Positions 36,276 through 47,183 of a stretch of DNA of 64,000 nucleotides are shown piece by piece (within the stretch, counting starts at the first letter, position 1; the number at the start of each line of letters is the position of its first letter). This DNA comes from Paraescarpia echinospica (lineage: Eukaryota > Annelida > Polychaeta > Sabellida > Siboglinidae). Made by a program: the position numbers and the translations under genes. The notes under the pieces were generated by a model that was given only the letters and a program-made list of their open reading frames with translations, did no database searches and was not told where the DNA came from. The stretch is taken from assembly GCA_020002185.1 (NCBI GenBank), contig CM034543.1, positions 29,430,572-29,494,571 of the forward strand, read 5' to 3'.

Positions 36276-36339
36276 GTATGAATACCCATATATTCACGAG
36301 TAGGTCAATTCTTGTTGGCAGCTGTTTCTGAGCTATATT

Positions 36340-38763
36340 CAGAAGCATAAGATAAATGGCAGTGCATATACTGGTGAAGGGAAATATACCATTGGTTAAG
36401 TATGGACAACTTTCTCAACATGTGCTAGAACCAACCAGGGGAGAGAATGTGTTAGACATAGTTTTGTCCTCACAGAATGAATTAGTTGACAATGTCAGGA
36501 TATGTGAGCCACTGGGGAAAAGTGACCACAACCAGATACATTTAACCATCAAAGTAAAATCAAAAAGGAATAGTAAAAAGCAGTACAGGAGAAATTTCCA
36601 CAAAGGAAAATATAAGGACATAAGGAAATATTTAGCAAAGATAGACTGGAATAACACACTGAAGAATAAGACGGCAACAGAATGCTGGAATATCTTAAAG
36701 AGTGAAATTGAATGCATCATCATCAAATTTATTCCCTTAAAAAAAAACGGGAAACGGTCCAAAAAGAAACACATATCGAAAGAAGCCATTAGAAAATTTA
36801 AGTATAAACAAATGATGTGGAAGTCATATAGACGTTCTGTAAATGACGAAGACTACAACATTTATAAAGAAGCACTAAACCAAGCTACAGCTGAAATTAG
36901 AAATTCGAAGAGAAGCTATGAACATAAATTAGTTTGTAATATAAAAAATGACAGCAAGAGTTTTTATGCGTATGTTCGAAGCAAACAGAAAGTTCAGGAT
37001 TAGGTCGGTCCTCTAGAAGATAGTGCTGGAAATATAATATCACAAGGATTCTTAATGGCAGAAGACCTGAATGAGTATTTTAGTTCAGTGTTTACCAGAG
37101 AAGACATTAGTTCACTGTCAGTACCAGAGGCTAAGTTCAAGGGGGCAGAATCAGACTATTTAAGACAGTTAATTGTAACCCCGGAAATGGTAGCTAAGAA
37201 AATTAGGGCTATGAAGGATAATAAATCACCTGGAGTGGATGGTATTCCACCCAAACTACTATTGGAAATTGTAGAACAAATTAGCATACCGCTTGCAACA
37301 GTTTTCAACTTGTCATTAAAAGAGGGAGTGGTTCCTTTAGAATGGAAAGAAGCAAACATTATACCGTTATTTAAAAAAGGTTCGAGAAACAAGTCAAATA
37401 ATTATAGACCAGTTAGTTTAACATCGGTGATTTGTAAATTATTAGAAAGACTAATTAAAGATCACATGGTGGATTTTCTTGTTAAACATAACTTGATAAA
37501 CCCATCTCAACATGGGTTTCTAATATGTTATGTTTTTTGAAAGATATCACTAAGTGGGTAGATGATGGATCACCAGTAGATATCATCTACTTAGATTTTC
37601 AAAAAGCTTTCAACAAAGTCCCACATCAAAGATTACTGCTTAAACTAAAGGCCCATGGCATAGGAAATGGTATAATTAACTGGATAGAAAAATGGCTGAT
37701 TGACAGAAGACAACGGGTAGTTGTTGATGGGGAGGCTTCAAACTGGAAATCAGTTTTGAGTGGGGTTCCACAGGGATCAGTACTGGAACAGATATTATTC
37801 TTAATATATATATAAACGATTTGGACGATGATATAGCTAGCAAGGTGTTGAAATTTGCAGATGATACAAAAGTGTTTAGAAGAATTAAAAGTGATGGAGA
37901 TAGACAGCATTTACAAGATGATCTTGACAGGTTGATCAAATGGTCTGTAAAGTGGCAAATGTTGTTCAATTTTGGGAAATGTAAATGCCTTCACACAGGA
38001 CATGGGAACGTATATGTAGAATATACAATGGGGGGGAACTGTACTAAGTACTACTGTAAAAGAAAAAGACTTAGGGCTGACAATTAGTGCTGACATGAAG
38101 GTTTCAGAGCAGTGTGGAATTGTAGCTTCAAAAGGAAATAAAATCCTTGGATTAATTAGGCGAAATATAGCATATAAAGAAAAAGAACTAATAATACCGC
38201 TGTACAAAACAATAGTTACGCCTCATTTAGAATACTGTATACAAGCGTGGAGGCCATACCGCAAGAAGGACATAGTTATGCTAGAAAGAGTACAGAGGAG
38301 AGCGACTAAAATGATACCAAAACTGAGGGATCTTAGTTATGAAAAACGCCTAAAAGAATGTGGTTTAACAACACCAGACCAGGAGATTGAGAAGAGATCA
38401 GATAGAAGTGTTTAAAACATTGAATGATTATGAAAATATTGATAGAAATATGTTTTTTTTCAGTTAAGAAAGATAGAAAGACTAGAGGACATGAAGTTAC
38501 ATTAGTAAAGGAGCAGTGTAGATTAGACGTAAGAAAGTTCTAATTTTCACAAAGCACTGTGAATGAATGGAACAGATTATCTGATGATTGTATGGATGCA
38601 AGTAGTGTGAATATGGTTTAAAATAAAATCGACACATTCCTCAGAAGGGCTGGATATATGTCGATAAAAGGGTTGGACTCTCGATAAGCCAAAGGGCTTC
38701 TTTGTCCACCTGCCATCTAGAGTTAATTCTCTGGATGGCAATCTTGTTAAAATCTTGTTAAAC
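36340..38763 (+). mobile_element. CR1-like LINE, 5'-truncated, with complete 3' end
   Basis: Begins inside the endonuclease domain, runs through a complete RT region and ends with the 3' UTR shared with 9.4 and 53.0 kb. The tail is AATCTTGTTAAA repeated about 1.9 times. Protein style (TRGENVLDIVLSS, then KSPGVDGIPPKLL) is that of the CR1/jockey group. Frameshifts and stops show it is inactive. Confidence 0.85.
36356..38415 (+). pseudogene. CR1-like ORF2 (endonuclease C-terminus plus reverse transcriptase)
   Basis: Four frames in succession. 36356-37003: end of the endonuclease with GKSDHNQI (the SDH catalytic block), then a lysine-rich linker. 37055-37540: RT fingers with IRAMKDNKSPGVDGIP and NNYRPVSLTSVICKLLERL. 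37525-37815: palm motif A in YLDFQKAFNKVPH and the GVPQGSVL block. 37821-38087: catalytic VLKFADDTKVF. 38095-38415: C-terminal region with YKTIVTPHLEYCIQAW. Breaks lie near 37010, 37530, 37810 and 38030-38090. A TAG at 37001 ends the first frame. Confidence 0.85.
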
Positions 38764-38855
38764 ACAAATGGTTACATTTCGAGTTCACTTAAGCGATATA
38801 AAAAACGTACTCAATTTCGTGTTGATAACACGTCTTGAAGCTTACTGAAACATAT

Positions 38856-39035
38856 TGTCGTGTAGTTGAACTGGTGTGTACGGATGATCGAGTACTCTGC
38901 TCTGTACGGCAAGGGAACCGGTAACGGAACCGGGAATTCTGGGAATGGAATAAAATGGATGACATTGAAATATTAAATTTGGAAGTTGAAGCTTTGTCCA
39001 TCTGAGTAAATCTGATCGAACTGAAGGATATAACA
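38856..39035 (+). repeat. 5' LTR of Gypsy element 2
   Basis: 180 bp, starts TGTCGTGTAG and ends GGATATAACA; contains GGAATAAAATGG as a likely polyadenylation signal. Confidence 0.9.
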
Positions 39036-39036
39036 T

Positions 39037-39047
39037 TGGCGACGAGG
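39037..39047 (+). promoter_or_regulatory. Primer binding site, tRNA-Ser(GCU) type
   Basis: TGGCGACGAGG, 11 bases complementary to the 3' end of tRNA-Ser(GCU), one base after the LTR. Confidence 0.7.
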
Positions 39048-39083
39048 TAAATTAATATTGTACGAACTGTTGGCGAAATTGCG

Positions 39084-39923
39084 ATGGATGAAAAACAAAA
39101 TGTAATACCGACATTCAACCCTTTTCGGGAGCCGGCAACGATCGGTCCACAATGACAGCGCTGGTTAACCAGTTTCGAACTCTTCGCCGACGGCAAAGGG
39201 CTAATCTGCGATGATCTATGTGAGGGCGCAAGTGCGGATGAACGTCGGCGTGATCGACAGACACAAAAGCGTAGGAGAGCGTTGTTACTACACTGAGCGG
39301 GAGCTGGTGTTCAAGAGATATTCGCTACACTGCCTAACACTGGTCAGCGCTAAGATTAAGCGGCAGCTGTCATGGCACTGAATGCGTATTTCGTTCCACA
39401 AGTGAATTCGGCATTTGCGCGGCAGACGTTTCATCAGGTTGAACAACGACCGGGAGAAACTGTGCAGCAATTTTCAACACGGTTACGTTCAGCGGCGAAG
39501 GACTGTGAGTACGGTGCTGACCTGGAAAATAAAATGAGAGACGCTGTCCTAAATAAATGCGAGTCGGTGTACGTCAAACGGAAATTGCTCGAAGAAGGGC
39601 AGGGCTTAACACTCGCCAGAACATTGCAAATTGCCCAACAATGTGAGAGTGTAGAGTCACAGCTATCAGCCATGTCACTCAAGAACGACGAGGGTGATCA
39701 TGTCTACAGAGTGTCACGTGACAACACATCGTGGGACAAAGGTGAAAGGCGACAAACCGGCAGAAAAAAGACACTACCTGCTATAGATGCGGCAACACAG
39801 GACATCTTGCTCGTGATCCTAAATGTTCAGCCAAAGGCCAGTCGTGTCATAACTGTGGGGGAAAAGACCATTTCGCAACCGTGTGTCGCACAAAAAAGAA
39901 GCGTCAACCTCATAGATGACTGA
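39084..39923 (+). pseudogene. Gypsy 2 Gag
   Basis: ATG at 39084; stops at 39153 and again near 39294, 39351 and 39357 in the same frame, which then stays open from 39372. The capsid region has RQTFHQVEQRPGETVQQFST. The nucleocapsid zinc knuckles are readable in the next frame after a slip near 39770: CYRCGNTGHLARDPKC and CHNCGGKDHFATVC (39790-39895). The frame change, not loss of sequence, hides them. Confidence 0.8.
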
Positions 39924-41214
39924 GGGAGATGTGCTGCTGAGAATGCTTGTCGACTCCGGTGCCACGAGCAATATCGTCAACGAGGGGACATGGGAGATGT
40001 TAAAACGGCAAAAGGTGAAGTGTAAATCTCACGTAGGCGTGGATGGAAAGAAGCTATACGCCTATGTATCAGACGCACCTCTGCAAGTAAAAGGCAGCTT
40101 CACCTGCAAGGTCAAGACCGGCAAGCAGACTGAGGAGGCAGATTTCCTTGTTGTGAAAGGTAGAGGCATCCCGCTGCTCGGAATGAAGACGGCTACACAA
40201 CTGGGAGTGTTGAAGGTTGGAGTTGGCGTTGCAGTTGTCTCGGATGTCGCAAGCAACTTGAAGCTGGACTACCCAGAGGTGTTCGAGGGGATCGGGAAAT
40301 TGAAGAGCAGGCAGGTTACCCTACACATCGACCCTGAGGTTAAGCCGGTTGCTCAGCCCCTAAGACGCATTCCCTTCAACTTGCGGAACAAGGTTGATGA
40401 TAAGATCAGGGAGTTGATGGCACATGATATCATCGAGGAAGTCGACGGCCCCACCCCATGGGTAAATCCTGTGGTAATTGTGCCGAAATCGAACGGCAGT
40501 GACATTCGTCTGTGCATCGATATGAGGGCTAGTGAGGCGATCATTCGCGGGAGGTATCCCATACAAACAGTTGACGAGTTGCTGCAGAACATGAATGGGT
40601 CTAAAGTGTTCAGCAAGGTGGACCTCGAGTGGGGTTACCACCAGTTGGAACTGTCACAGGAAAGCAGAGACATCACCACATTTGCCACACACTCTGGGCT
40701 CTACATATACAAGCGATTGTTGTTCGGTGTGTCATCTGCTAGATAACAATATCAGCATGAGATAGCAACTGCCCTTACTGGTATTGAGGGTGTCGAAAAC
40801 ATCAGTGATGATATCGTCATTCATGGACCGGAGGAAGAGACGCACAACAAACGACTACACGCTGTCATGCAGCGGCTGGGAAGGTGTGGACTGACAGTCA
40901 ATGCAGCCAATTGTCAGTTTAATCTGGATTGGATCGTGTTCATGGGAATACTCCTGTCGCAGAACGGAATCGGGCCAACAGAAGATCGAGTCAAAGCAGT
41001 GGTGGAAGCGCGGGAACCAGAAAATGCATCGGAGACACGCAGTTTCCTGGGACTCGTATGCTATAGCAGCAGGTTCATCCCGCAGTTCTCATCGGTGTCC
41101 GAGCCACTGAGGAGACTAGTTCACCAAAAAACACGAACCGTTTGTACTTGGAGAAGAACAAAAGCATGCTTTCAAACTACTCAAGGTGAGCATTGCAGAA
41201 GGCTGGCTAGTTGA
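39916..41214 (+). pseudogene. Gypsy 2 protease and reverse transcriptase
   Basis: Protease DSG at residues 13-15 of the frame opening at 39916 and PLLGMKTATQLGVLKVG downstream. RT follows with IIEEVDGPTPWVNPVV, LCIDMRAS and motif A in FSKVDLEWGYHQL. A TAA at 40744 interrupts it just before the NISDDIVIHG active site (about 40798-40830). The reading continues through MGILLSQNGIGPTEDRV and ENASETRSFLGLVCYSSRF to about 41130, where another slip occurs. Confidence 0.85.
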
Positions 41215-41286
41215 ATGAGACCTCATAAGGTCATAACATTGTAACCACAATATATACAGACTAGTCAGTTAATAGAACGTTGGCGA

Positions 41287-43092
41287 GTGCTGGAAACAAT
41301 TGGGAAACTAGAAGCGATCACACTGGCATACTTCGACAAAAACGCGCCTACGCAGGTTATCGCGGATGCAGGTCCTCTTGGACTTGGTGCAGTTCTCGTT
41401 CAAAAACAGGGTGACAATCTGGTTTCGGTGTGTTACGCTAGTAGAGGACTAACCAGATGTGAACAGAGATACTCGCAGACAGAAAATGAAACGTTGGCGT
41501 TGGTCTGGGCTTGTGAAAGGTTTCATGCCTACGTTTATGGTATGAGGTTTGACCTGGTCACTGATCACAAGCCATTGGAGGCAATATACAGTCTGCGCTC
41601 CAAGCCATGTGTTCGAGTAGAAAGGTGGATGCTACGGCTACAACCGTAAGACTTTCGTGTCGTGCACGTCCCTGGACCATCGAACATTGCTGATCCTCTG
41701 TCCCGTCTGGTTGGCGGCAAAAGTGGGAAAGCAGACAAAGCACATGAAGCTGATGATTACGTGAGGTTCGCTGCGGTTAGTGCTACACCGAGAGCGATGT
41801 CGATGCGTGAAGTAGAGGAAGCTTCTGCAAATGACGAGGAGCTACAAAACGTGAGAGATGCAGTAGAAACAGGCAACTTCGGAAAATGTCCAGCATATAT
41901 GCCAATTGCAAGTGAACTGTGTGTCATTGGCCAGTTGGTTCTGCGCGGCACGCGAATTGTGTTTCCATCCAAACTGAGACCAGCAGTTCTAGCACTTGCG
42001 CATGAAGATCACTTAGGTGTCTTTGGGACTAAGACGATGCTACGCAGCAAAGTTTGGTGGCAGGCAATGGATCGAGAGACGGAGCGACACTGCTGAACAT
42101 GCTATGGATGTCAGTTGGTGGCGAGGCCAGATCCGACGGAACCGTTGAATCCGACTCCACTACCTGACGGGCCGTGGATCGATGTCGCATCCGATTTGAT
42201 GGGGCCGCTCCCATCAGGCCATTCTCTGCTGGTGGTAGTGGATCATTTTATTAGATACTACGAAGTCGATGTTCTGCAATCCACTACGGCCGAAAAGGTG
42301 ATTGACAGCCTTGACGAGACTTTCATCCGACACGGTTTACCAGTTGCCATAAATTCTGACAACGGTCCACAATTTAGGTCAAGAGTTTGAAGAATACTGC
42401 GCTGAAAACAACATCACGCACCTGAGGGTAACTACAAAGGGGGCACAGGCGAACGGTGAATTAGAGCGCCAGAATGCGTCACTGCTAAAACGTATCAGGG
42501 TTGCACAAGCTGAAGGGAAACCCTGGAGGAAGGAGCTGCGAAAGTACCTGACTCAATACCGTAGTCTACCAGACAACACAACTGGTCGAACTCCAGCCGA
42601 GCTACTGTACAATCGCAAGCTACGAGGCAAGCTACCCGACCTTGGATCGAGTCCTGTGGTAGATCACTATTTACGAAACAGAGACAGCGAAAAGAAGGGC
42701 AAGTCAAAAATGGACGCGGATGCGAGACGAGGTGCTTGCTACTCCGAGGTAGACACGGGCTGGTTCAGCTGGAGAAAACCAATAAACTGAGCACTCCTTT
42801 CAGCCCGAACCCACTCGCTGTTGTCAGCAAAACTGGGAATAGTCTGGTGATTGAGGCTGATGACGGGGTCCGGTATTCCCGCAACACTAGTCACGTGCAG
42901 AAGTTCCTGGAACCCGAGACTGAGAACATCCGCAGCGACCCGAGAGCGATAAAAGCGTTAACTGCACTACAAGCGCCAGCTGCAGCACCGTCCACTGAGG
43001 CTCCGAAAACGCCGATGAAGCAAGTCGCGTCTCCGAGGTGCCCACGCGAGAGGAGAATTCCGAAGCGGTATGAAGACTTCGTATGCGAGTAG
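41287..43092 (+). pseudogene. Gypsy 2 RNase H and integrase
   Basis: RNase H (41310-41720): VIADAGPLGLGAVLVQ, TENETLALVWACERF, LVTDHKPLEAIY and HVPGPSNIADPLSRL, with one stop at 41647. In the first motif the usual Asp-Ala-Ser is Asp-Ala-Gly. Integrase: HEDHLGVFGTKTML, a stop at 42094 inside the zinc-binding motif, then the core with Asp in VASDLMGPLP, Asp in INSDNGPQF (42350) and, after a slip near 42385, Glu in GELERQN (42455). All three catalytic acids are therefore still encoded. The last part (42736-43092) holds HGLVQLEKTNKLSTPF and a basic tail. Confidence 0.85.
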
Positions 43093-43250
43093 ATGATTCA
43101 TGCAATATACTGCTTCAATACGAACTATGCCATGCTTTATTGTGAACTCTGTTACGTTGTAGCATAGCGGACGCTCACACAACGTTTGCACTTTTAAAGT
43201 TGAAATAGTTAGATGTGTTTTGTTAATAGTTAGATGTTTTGAAGTTATCT

Positions 43251-43264
43251 AAGAAAAGGAGGGA
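43251..43264 (+). promoter_or_regulatory. Polypurine tract of Gypsy 2
   Basis: AAGAAAAGGAGGGA directly before the 3' LTR. Confidence 0.8.
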
Positions 43265-43444
43265 TGTCGTGTAGCTGAACTGGTGTGTACGGATGATCGA
43301 ATACTCTGTTCTGTGCGGCAAGGGAACCGGTAACGGAACCGGGAATTCTAGGAATGGAATAAAATGGATGACATTGAAATATTAAATTTGGAAGTTGAAT
43401 ATTTGTCCATCTGAGTAAATCTGATCGAACTGGAGGACATAACA
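43265..43444 (+). repeat. 3' LTR of Gypsy element 2
   Basis: 180 bp, intact TG...CA ends, followed by the CATAT target duplication. Confidence 0.9.
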
Positions 43445-43449
43445 CATAT

Positions 43450-44350
43450 AAATGGAAATTTTGTTGTGCAGAAACGACAACATGCTTTCACAGCAATAAC
43501 ACTAGACCGGTGTCACGATCAAGTCAATCACTCACAAAGAATGACGGTTGTGCTGTAAGTTTGAAGAAAATCTACAATTCTGGGCTGGGAGTGGTAGATT
43601 GTGACAAGGCCATATATAGCACAGGTGTGTAGGTGGAGTTGGAAGATAAGTGTTCAAACTGCCAAATAAAAAAATCAACAAAGCATCAATGTACTGCACT
43701 CTGGCATACAAAACAACTTTGCTAAATAATTACCTTTACTGTCAACATTTAAACATTTGTTTAATCCAATCGCTGAAATTCTCGCATAATAGACTCCGAG
43801 TACAAACTTAGTAATGGACAAAACTATGTAATGCAAACGGTGTGTTCACTGTTAAAGGCACGTGGAAATATAGTAGAGCAGATATGCGGATGAAATGACT
43901 AGAAATTGCAAATTATTACAAAGATCACAATCAGACTGACTAACGTACCAAACACAGTACTTCCCATCATTGCAGACGGCTCCAAATCTCGACACAAAGG
44001 TGTTGAATGATGATGCTATCCAGGCGTAGATGGACAGTTGACGACGGTGCCCAGCAATGATGTATCATAATTATACATTACATTCCACTTGCCAACTGTC
44101 AGAAGAGTATAATATTGTATATACTAGGTATTTTGATGACATCCTCAAGCAACAACAAGAGAACGCAGAATATACAGAGTTAGTTTCGTTATCTTCTACA
44201 CTGTACAAGGTCATTAGTTTCCGGTGGATATGTCATCATCAGCACACAAGATCAGAAGATAGTTGTGACCACAGACCAGAAAATCACCAACGACCTGCAT
44301 TATCTCCAACCATGAACAAACGAGGATGTGGACATCGGCAGCATATTACT
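43450..44350. other. No gene recognised
   Basis: Non-coding spacer; a short plus frame from 44057 runs into the (AT)n tract and has no recognisable domain. Confidence 0.35.
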
Positions 44351-44396
44351 ATATATATATATATATATATAATTATATATATATATATATATATAG
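44351..44396. repeat. (AT)n microsatellite
   Basis: Two (TA)n runs separated by AATTA. Confidence 0.9.
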
Positions 44397-44402
44397 CACA
44401 AT

Positions 44403-45054
44403 GTGTTTACCTTACCAACGATATCCCAAAGTGGATATCCGGTTATTCTGGTTGTAAGGCAATTCCTTGCTTTTGGAATAAGACGTTATCTAACACCTGC
44501 AGCGACAGAACAAGTCATACATGCGTTTGTTACCAGCAGACTTGACGTTGGCAATGCATTACTCCACCGACTGCCTGTGAAACAACTAGAACGGTTGCAG
44601 AGAGTACAGAACTGGGCGGCTCGCCTTGTCGACGGCGCCAGGAAGTTCTGTCATGTCACACCTCTATTGATCAAGCTGCACTGGCTGCCAATAGCAGTTA
44701 GAGTAGAGTATAAGATACTTCTACTCACGCACCGAGCACTGACTGGCTGTGCACCACAGTATATCACCAAATGTGTGACCCGACGTCAGCCAACTCGATT
44801 GTTGCGCTCCAGTGAACACAATCATCTATGTGTACCACGTGCAACGCGTCGCTGGGGTGATAGATCCTTTTGCGTGGCAGGCCCAACACTATGGAACTTG
44901 CTGCCGCAAAAGCTGACTGCAACAACAATGACAAACACTGATTTTAAATCAAACCTTAAGACTTACCTGTTTTCCCGAACATTCTGTAAGGCGCCGTGAG
45001 CAACGATTGTTGGAACGGCGCAATATAAATGTCACGATTTGATTTGATTTGATG
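44403..45054 (+). mobile_element. L2/CR1-group LINE 3' end, 5'-truncated
   Basis: An open frame of 198 codons gives the C-terminal domain of an L2-like ORF2: YLTPAATEQVIHAFVTSRLD, QLERLQRVQNWAARLV, LLIKLHWLPIAVRVEYKILL, then GDRSFCVAGPTLWNLLP and a stop at 44997. A short 3' UTR with CGGCGCAATATAAATG and a (GATTT)n tail at 45036-45054 follow. The frame is unbroken, so the insertion looks young. It is a different family from the minus-strand tail at 22.5 kb. Confidence 0.85.
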
Positions 45055-45794
45055 AACGTTTTGACGTTGAAATCCACTTGTGTCCCATTACAACCCATGC
45101 CATTGCCAGCAACCTGTGAAATCGGAAACATTAAAGCTATGTTATGTCCTGAATTGGTGTGACATAGCCTTCCTTGGTCGAGGGAAGAAGTCGGCATGAT
45201 TAGCATGAGCTCCACTTCCCCGCTGTAACAGATGCATTCCTCGCCTTGTCATCACAATCATAAGAAGTCGACTCGTGTACACTAAATGAGATAGAAAGAT
45301 TCATCACCGAAATTTACATTAAGACTTTTACATTTAGCAAGGTGGATGAAGCAAGGAAACAGCTGTTTGCCCAGGGATCTGGTACAACTTGGAATACTTG
45401 GAATACTTATAAAACATTGTATTCTGTATTATGTGTTGTGTGTATATATGTAAATTAGCACGCGTTGTACCCATGGGACACATTTTTTTAACCAACATTT
45501 GATCAAAGCTCAAATGGTATTTATGTGGGCGTTGCTGCAGCCTATATTTGAAATGTACGGTACACCGACCTAACCATGGGACAAGCTCTTCCAGCCACAA
45601 CAGCTGGGCCTCTTTTTCATTCGCGCGTTACTCAGAAAGGTAATCTTTTTTATGCTGTGACGGATATAAATATTTGTTTCGGTTATAACATTTACGAGGC
45701 GCGTTGACACGCTATAACACTTTCCCAGTAGGGTTCGTTAGTTCCTCGTGGGTTGTTCTAACCGTTATTTACCGTAATTAAGGAGGGATAAGCT
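45055..45794. other. Upstream flank of the tyrosine-recombinase element
   Basis: No gene recognised. The left terminal repeat of the element at 45.8-50.7 kb may lie in 45.64-45.79 kb but I could not identify it by matching to the right flank. Confidence 0.3.
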
Positions 45795-46370
45795 GTGATG
45801 GAGTGCGTCGAAATCGCTCTGGTCGGGCATTCCTTTGTCTCACGGCTTGCCCGATATTCATTGGAGCATCGCTCTCTGAATGTTGATTTGAATCCTGAGC
45901 GTTTACACGTTACCTTTGTTGCGCGAGGCGGGCTTAAAGTCAATCAATTGTATGCTTTGACGCCCGCTATATTACAAGCTAGTCGAGATGTAATTTTTCT
46001 TGACGTCGGCACTAATGACATTAACGATGCCAGTCCCGTTGAGTTGGCGGACAGTGTTTTGGCGTACGCCACATACTTGATTGTGATGGCCGACGTGCGG
46101 AAAGTTGTCATTTCGCAAATGTTCTTCCGCAATGCATGCCAATCAAAATACTATGTCTGCAATAACTTCAACGACAAGGTTGTCGTGTATAATAACTATT
46201 TGCGCGAAGCTTCCGAATCCCTCGACCAAGTCGATTTTTGGTGTCACCGCGGAATTTGGAAAAATTGGGCCGATTACCTCCTAGATGGGGTTCATTTCAA
46301 CCAGGAGGGTAACCGCAAGTACTACAACAGCGTGCGGGGTGCAGTCATTGCATCAGCAAATAAGCTGTGA
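45795..46370 (+). CDS. SGNH/GDSL-type hydrolase of the YR retroelement
   Basis: A 191-residue intact frame. SGNH blocks are in order: Ser13 in LVGHSFVSRL (block I), ARGG at 43-46 (block II glycine), Asn74 in DVGTNDIND (block III) and Asp164/His167 in LDGVHFNQEG (block V). That supplies the Ser-His-Asp triad and oxyanion residues of an esterase or lipase-like enzyme. No signal peptide or membrane helix is evident. Start chosen at the first of two adjacent Met codons after GGGATAAGCTGTG. It lies 0.8 kb upstream of the Gag-like ORF in the same orientation; similar hydrolases accompany Ngaro-type elements, where their role is unknown. It could instead be a captured host esterase. Confidence 0.8.
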   Translation: MMECVEIALVGHSFVSRLARYSLEHRSLNVDLNPERLHVTFVARGGLKVNQLYALTPAILQASRDVIFLDVGTNDINDASPVELADSVLAYATYLIVMADVRKVVISQMFFRNACQSKYYVCNNFNDKVVVYNNYLREASESLDQVDFWCHRGIWKNWADYLLDGVHFNQEGNRKYYNSVRGAVIASANKL

Positions 46371-46616
46371 ATTGATTGGCGTTAAAGACTATGCAAACGG
46401 ATGTCCTCCTACTACTTTTACTCAATTGTAAATAACAAACTTTTTCTTTAACTGTTATTCACAGGTTTTCATTAATCATAAAGTGACAATCTGCTCTACT
46501 GTCTGATACGTTCAGTACTTAACATGCATTTATGTATGTGGTGTCTCTTCTATGTCATTGGTATTGTTTTTGCCATGAGCTGCTTAATATTAGCCCTCAC
46601 CCCCGGTGGCCATTAC

Positions 46617-46870
46617 TTTAGGTCCTTAAGATTAGCCCAACTGGTGGCATTTATTTAGGTCCTTAAGATTAGCCCAACTGGTGGCATTTATTTAGGTCCT
46701 TAAGATTAGCCCAATTGGTGGCTTCTGATTAGGTCCTTAAGACTAGCCCAATTGGTGGCCGTCTTTTTGATCCTTATGATCGGCTCAAATGGTAGCCCTT
46801 TCTTAACCCAGCTGGTGGCCGTTGGGTCAGTTGCTGGTGACCGTTGGGTCAGCCATTACATCTGTCCGAC
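46617..46870 (+). repeat. ~38-bp tandem repeat inside the YR element
   Basis: Unit TTTAGGTCCTTAAGATTAGC plus CCAACTGGTGGC is repeated about four times in register, decaying to the right into shorter (G)CTGGTGGCCGTTGGGTCAG units. It lies between the hydrolase and Gag-like ORFs. Confidence 0.85.
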
Positions 46871-47183
46871 GTTTTCACTGTATTTTTAGTTGCCTTCAGG
46901 GTGTTTTGTGCATTTACAACAGCTCACAGGGTGTTCCTATATTCCGGCGGTATGTAAGATTTTAGCTAAAGTGTTCAGTGCACAAAAACACTGTATTATA
47001 ATTTTAATTGGACATATTAGTGGTACACATTTCCGCCTGTATGCATATATGCTGCCATTATGGTGAGCGCGTTAAGAAATTGCTGTGTACATAACACTGA
47101 TCACGTATATATGTTAATGTGATTAATTATACTGTAATGGCTGTTTGGCCAGTTTCTGCCGATCCGTCCGTCTGTAGTTACGA

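Larger units (their letters stand above)
38851..43449 (+). mobile_element. Ty3/Gypsy LTR retrotransposon 2, near-complete but defective
   Basis: LTRs 38856-39035 and 43265-43444 (180 bp each, nine mismatches by eye) lie within perfect 5-bp target duplications CATAT (38851-38855, 43445-43449). It has the same primer site as element 1 and the same Gag-PR-RT-RH-IN order, but clearly different LTR sequence and protein sequence, so it is a separate family of the same clade. It landed about 90 bp downstream of the CR1-like LINE's tail. Confidence 0.93.

Noticed and set aside
38856..43444. Retrovirus with an envelope gene
   Set aside because: No open or broken envelope-like region lies between integrase and the polypurine tract in either Gypsy element; they are plain LTR retrotransposons.
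45795..46370. Host single-copy esterase gene
   Set aside because: No introns, same orientation and close spacing to a YR retroelement, and hydrolase ORFs are known companions of Ngaro-type elements; the element origin is favoured, though not proven.
46617..46870. CRISPR-like repeat array
   Set aside because: Units are contiguous with no unique spacers; the context is a eukaryotic retroelement.
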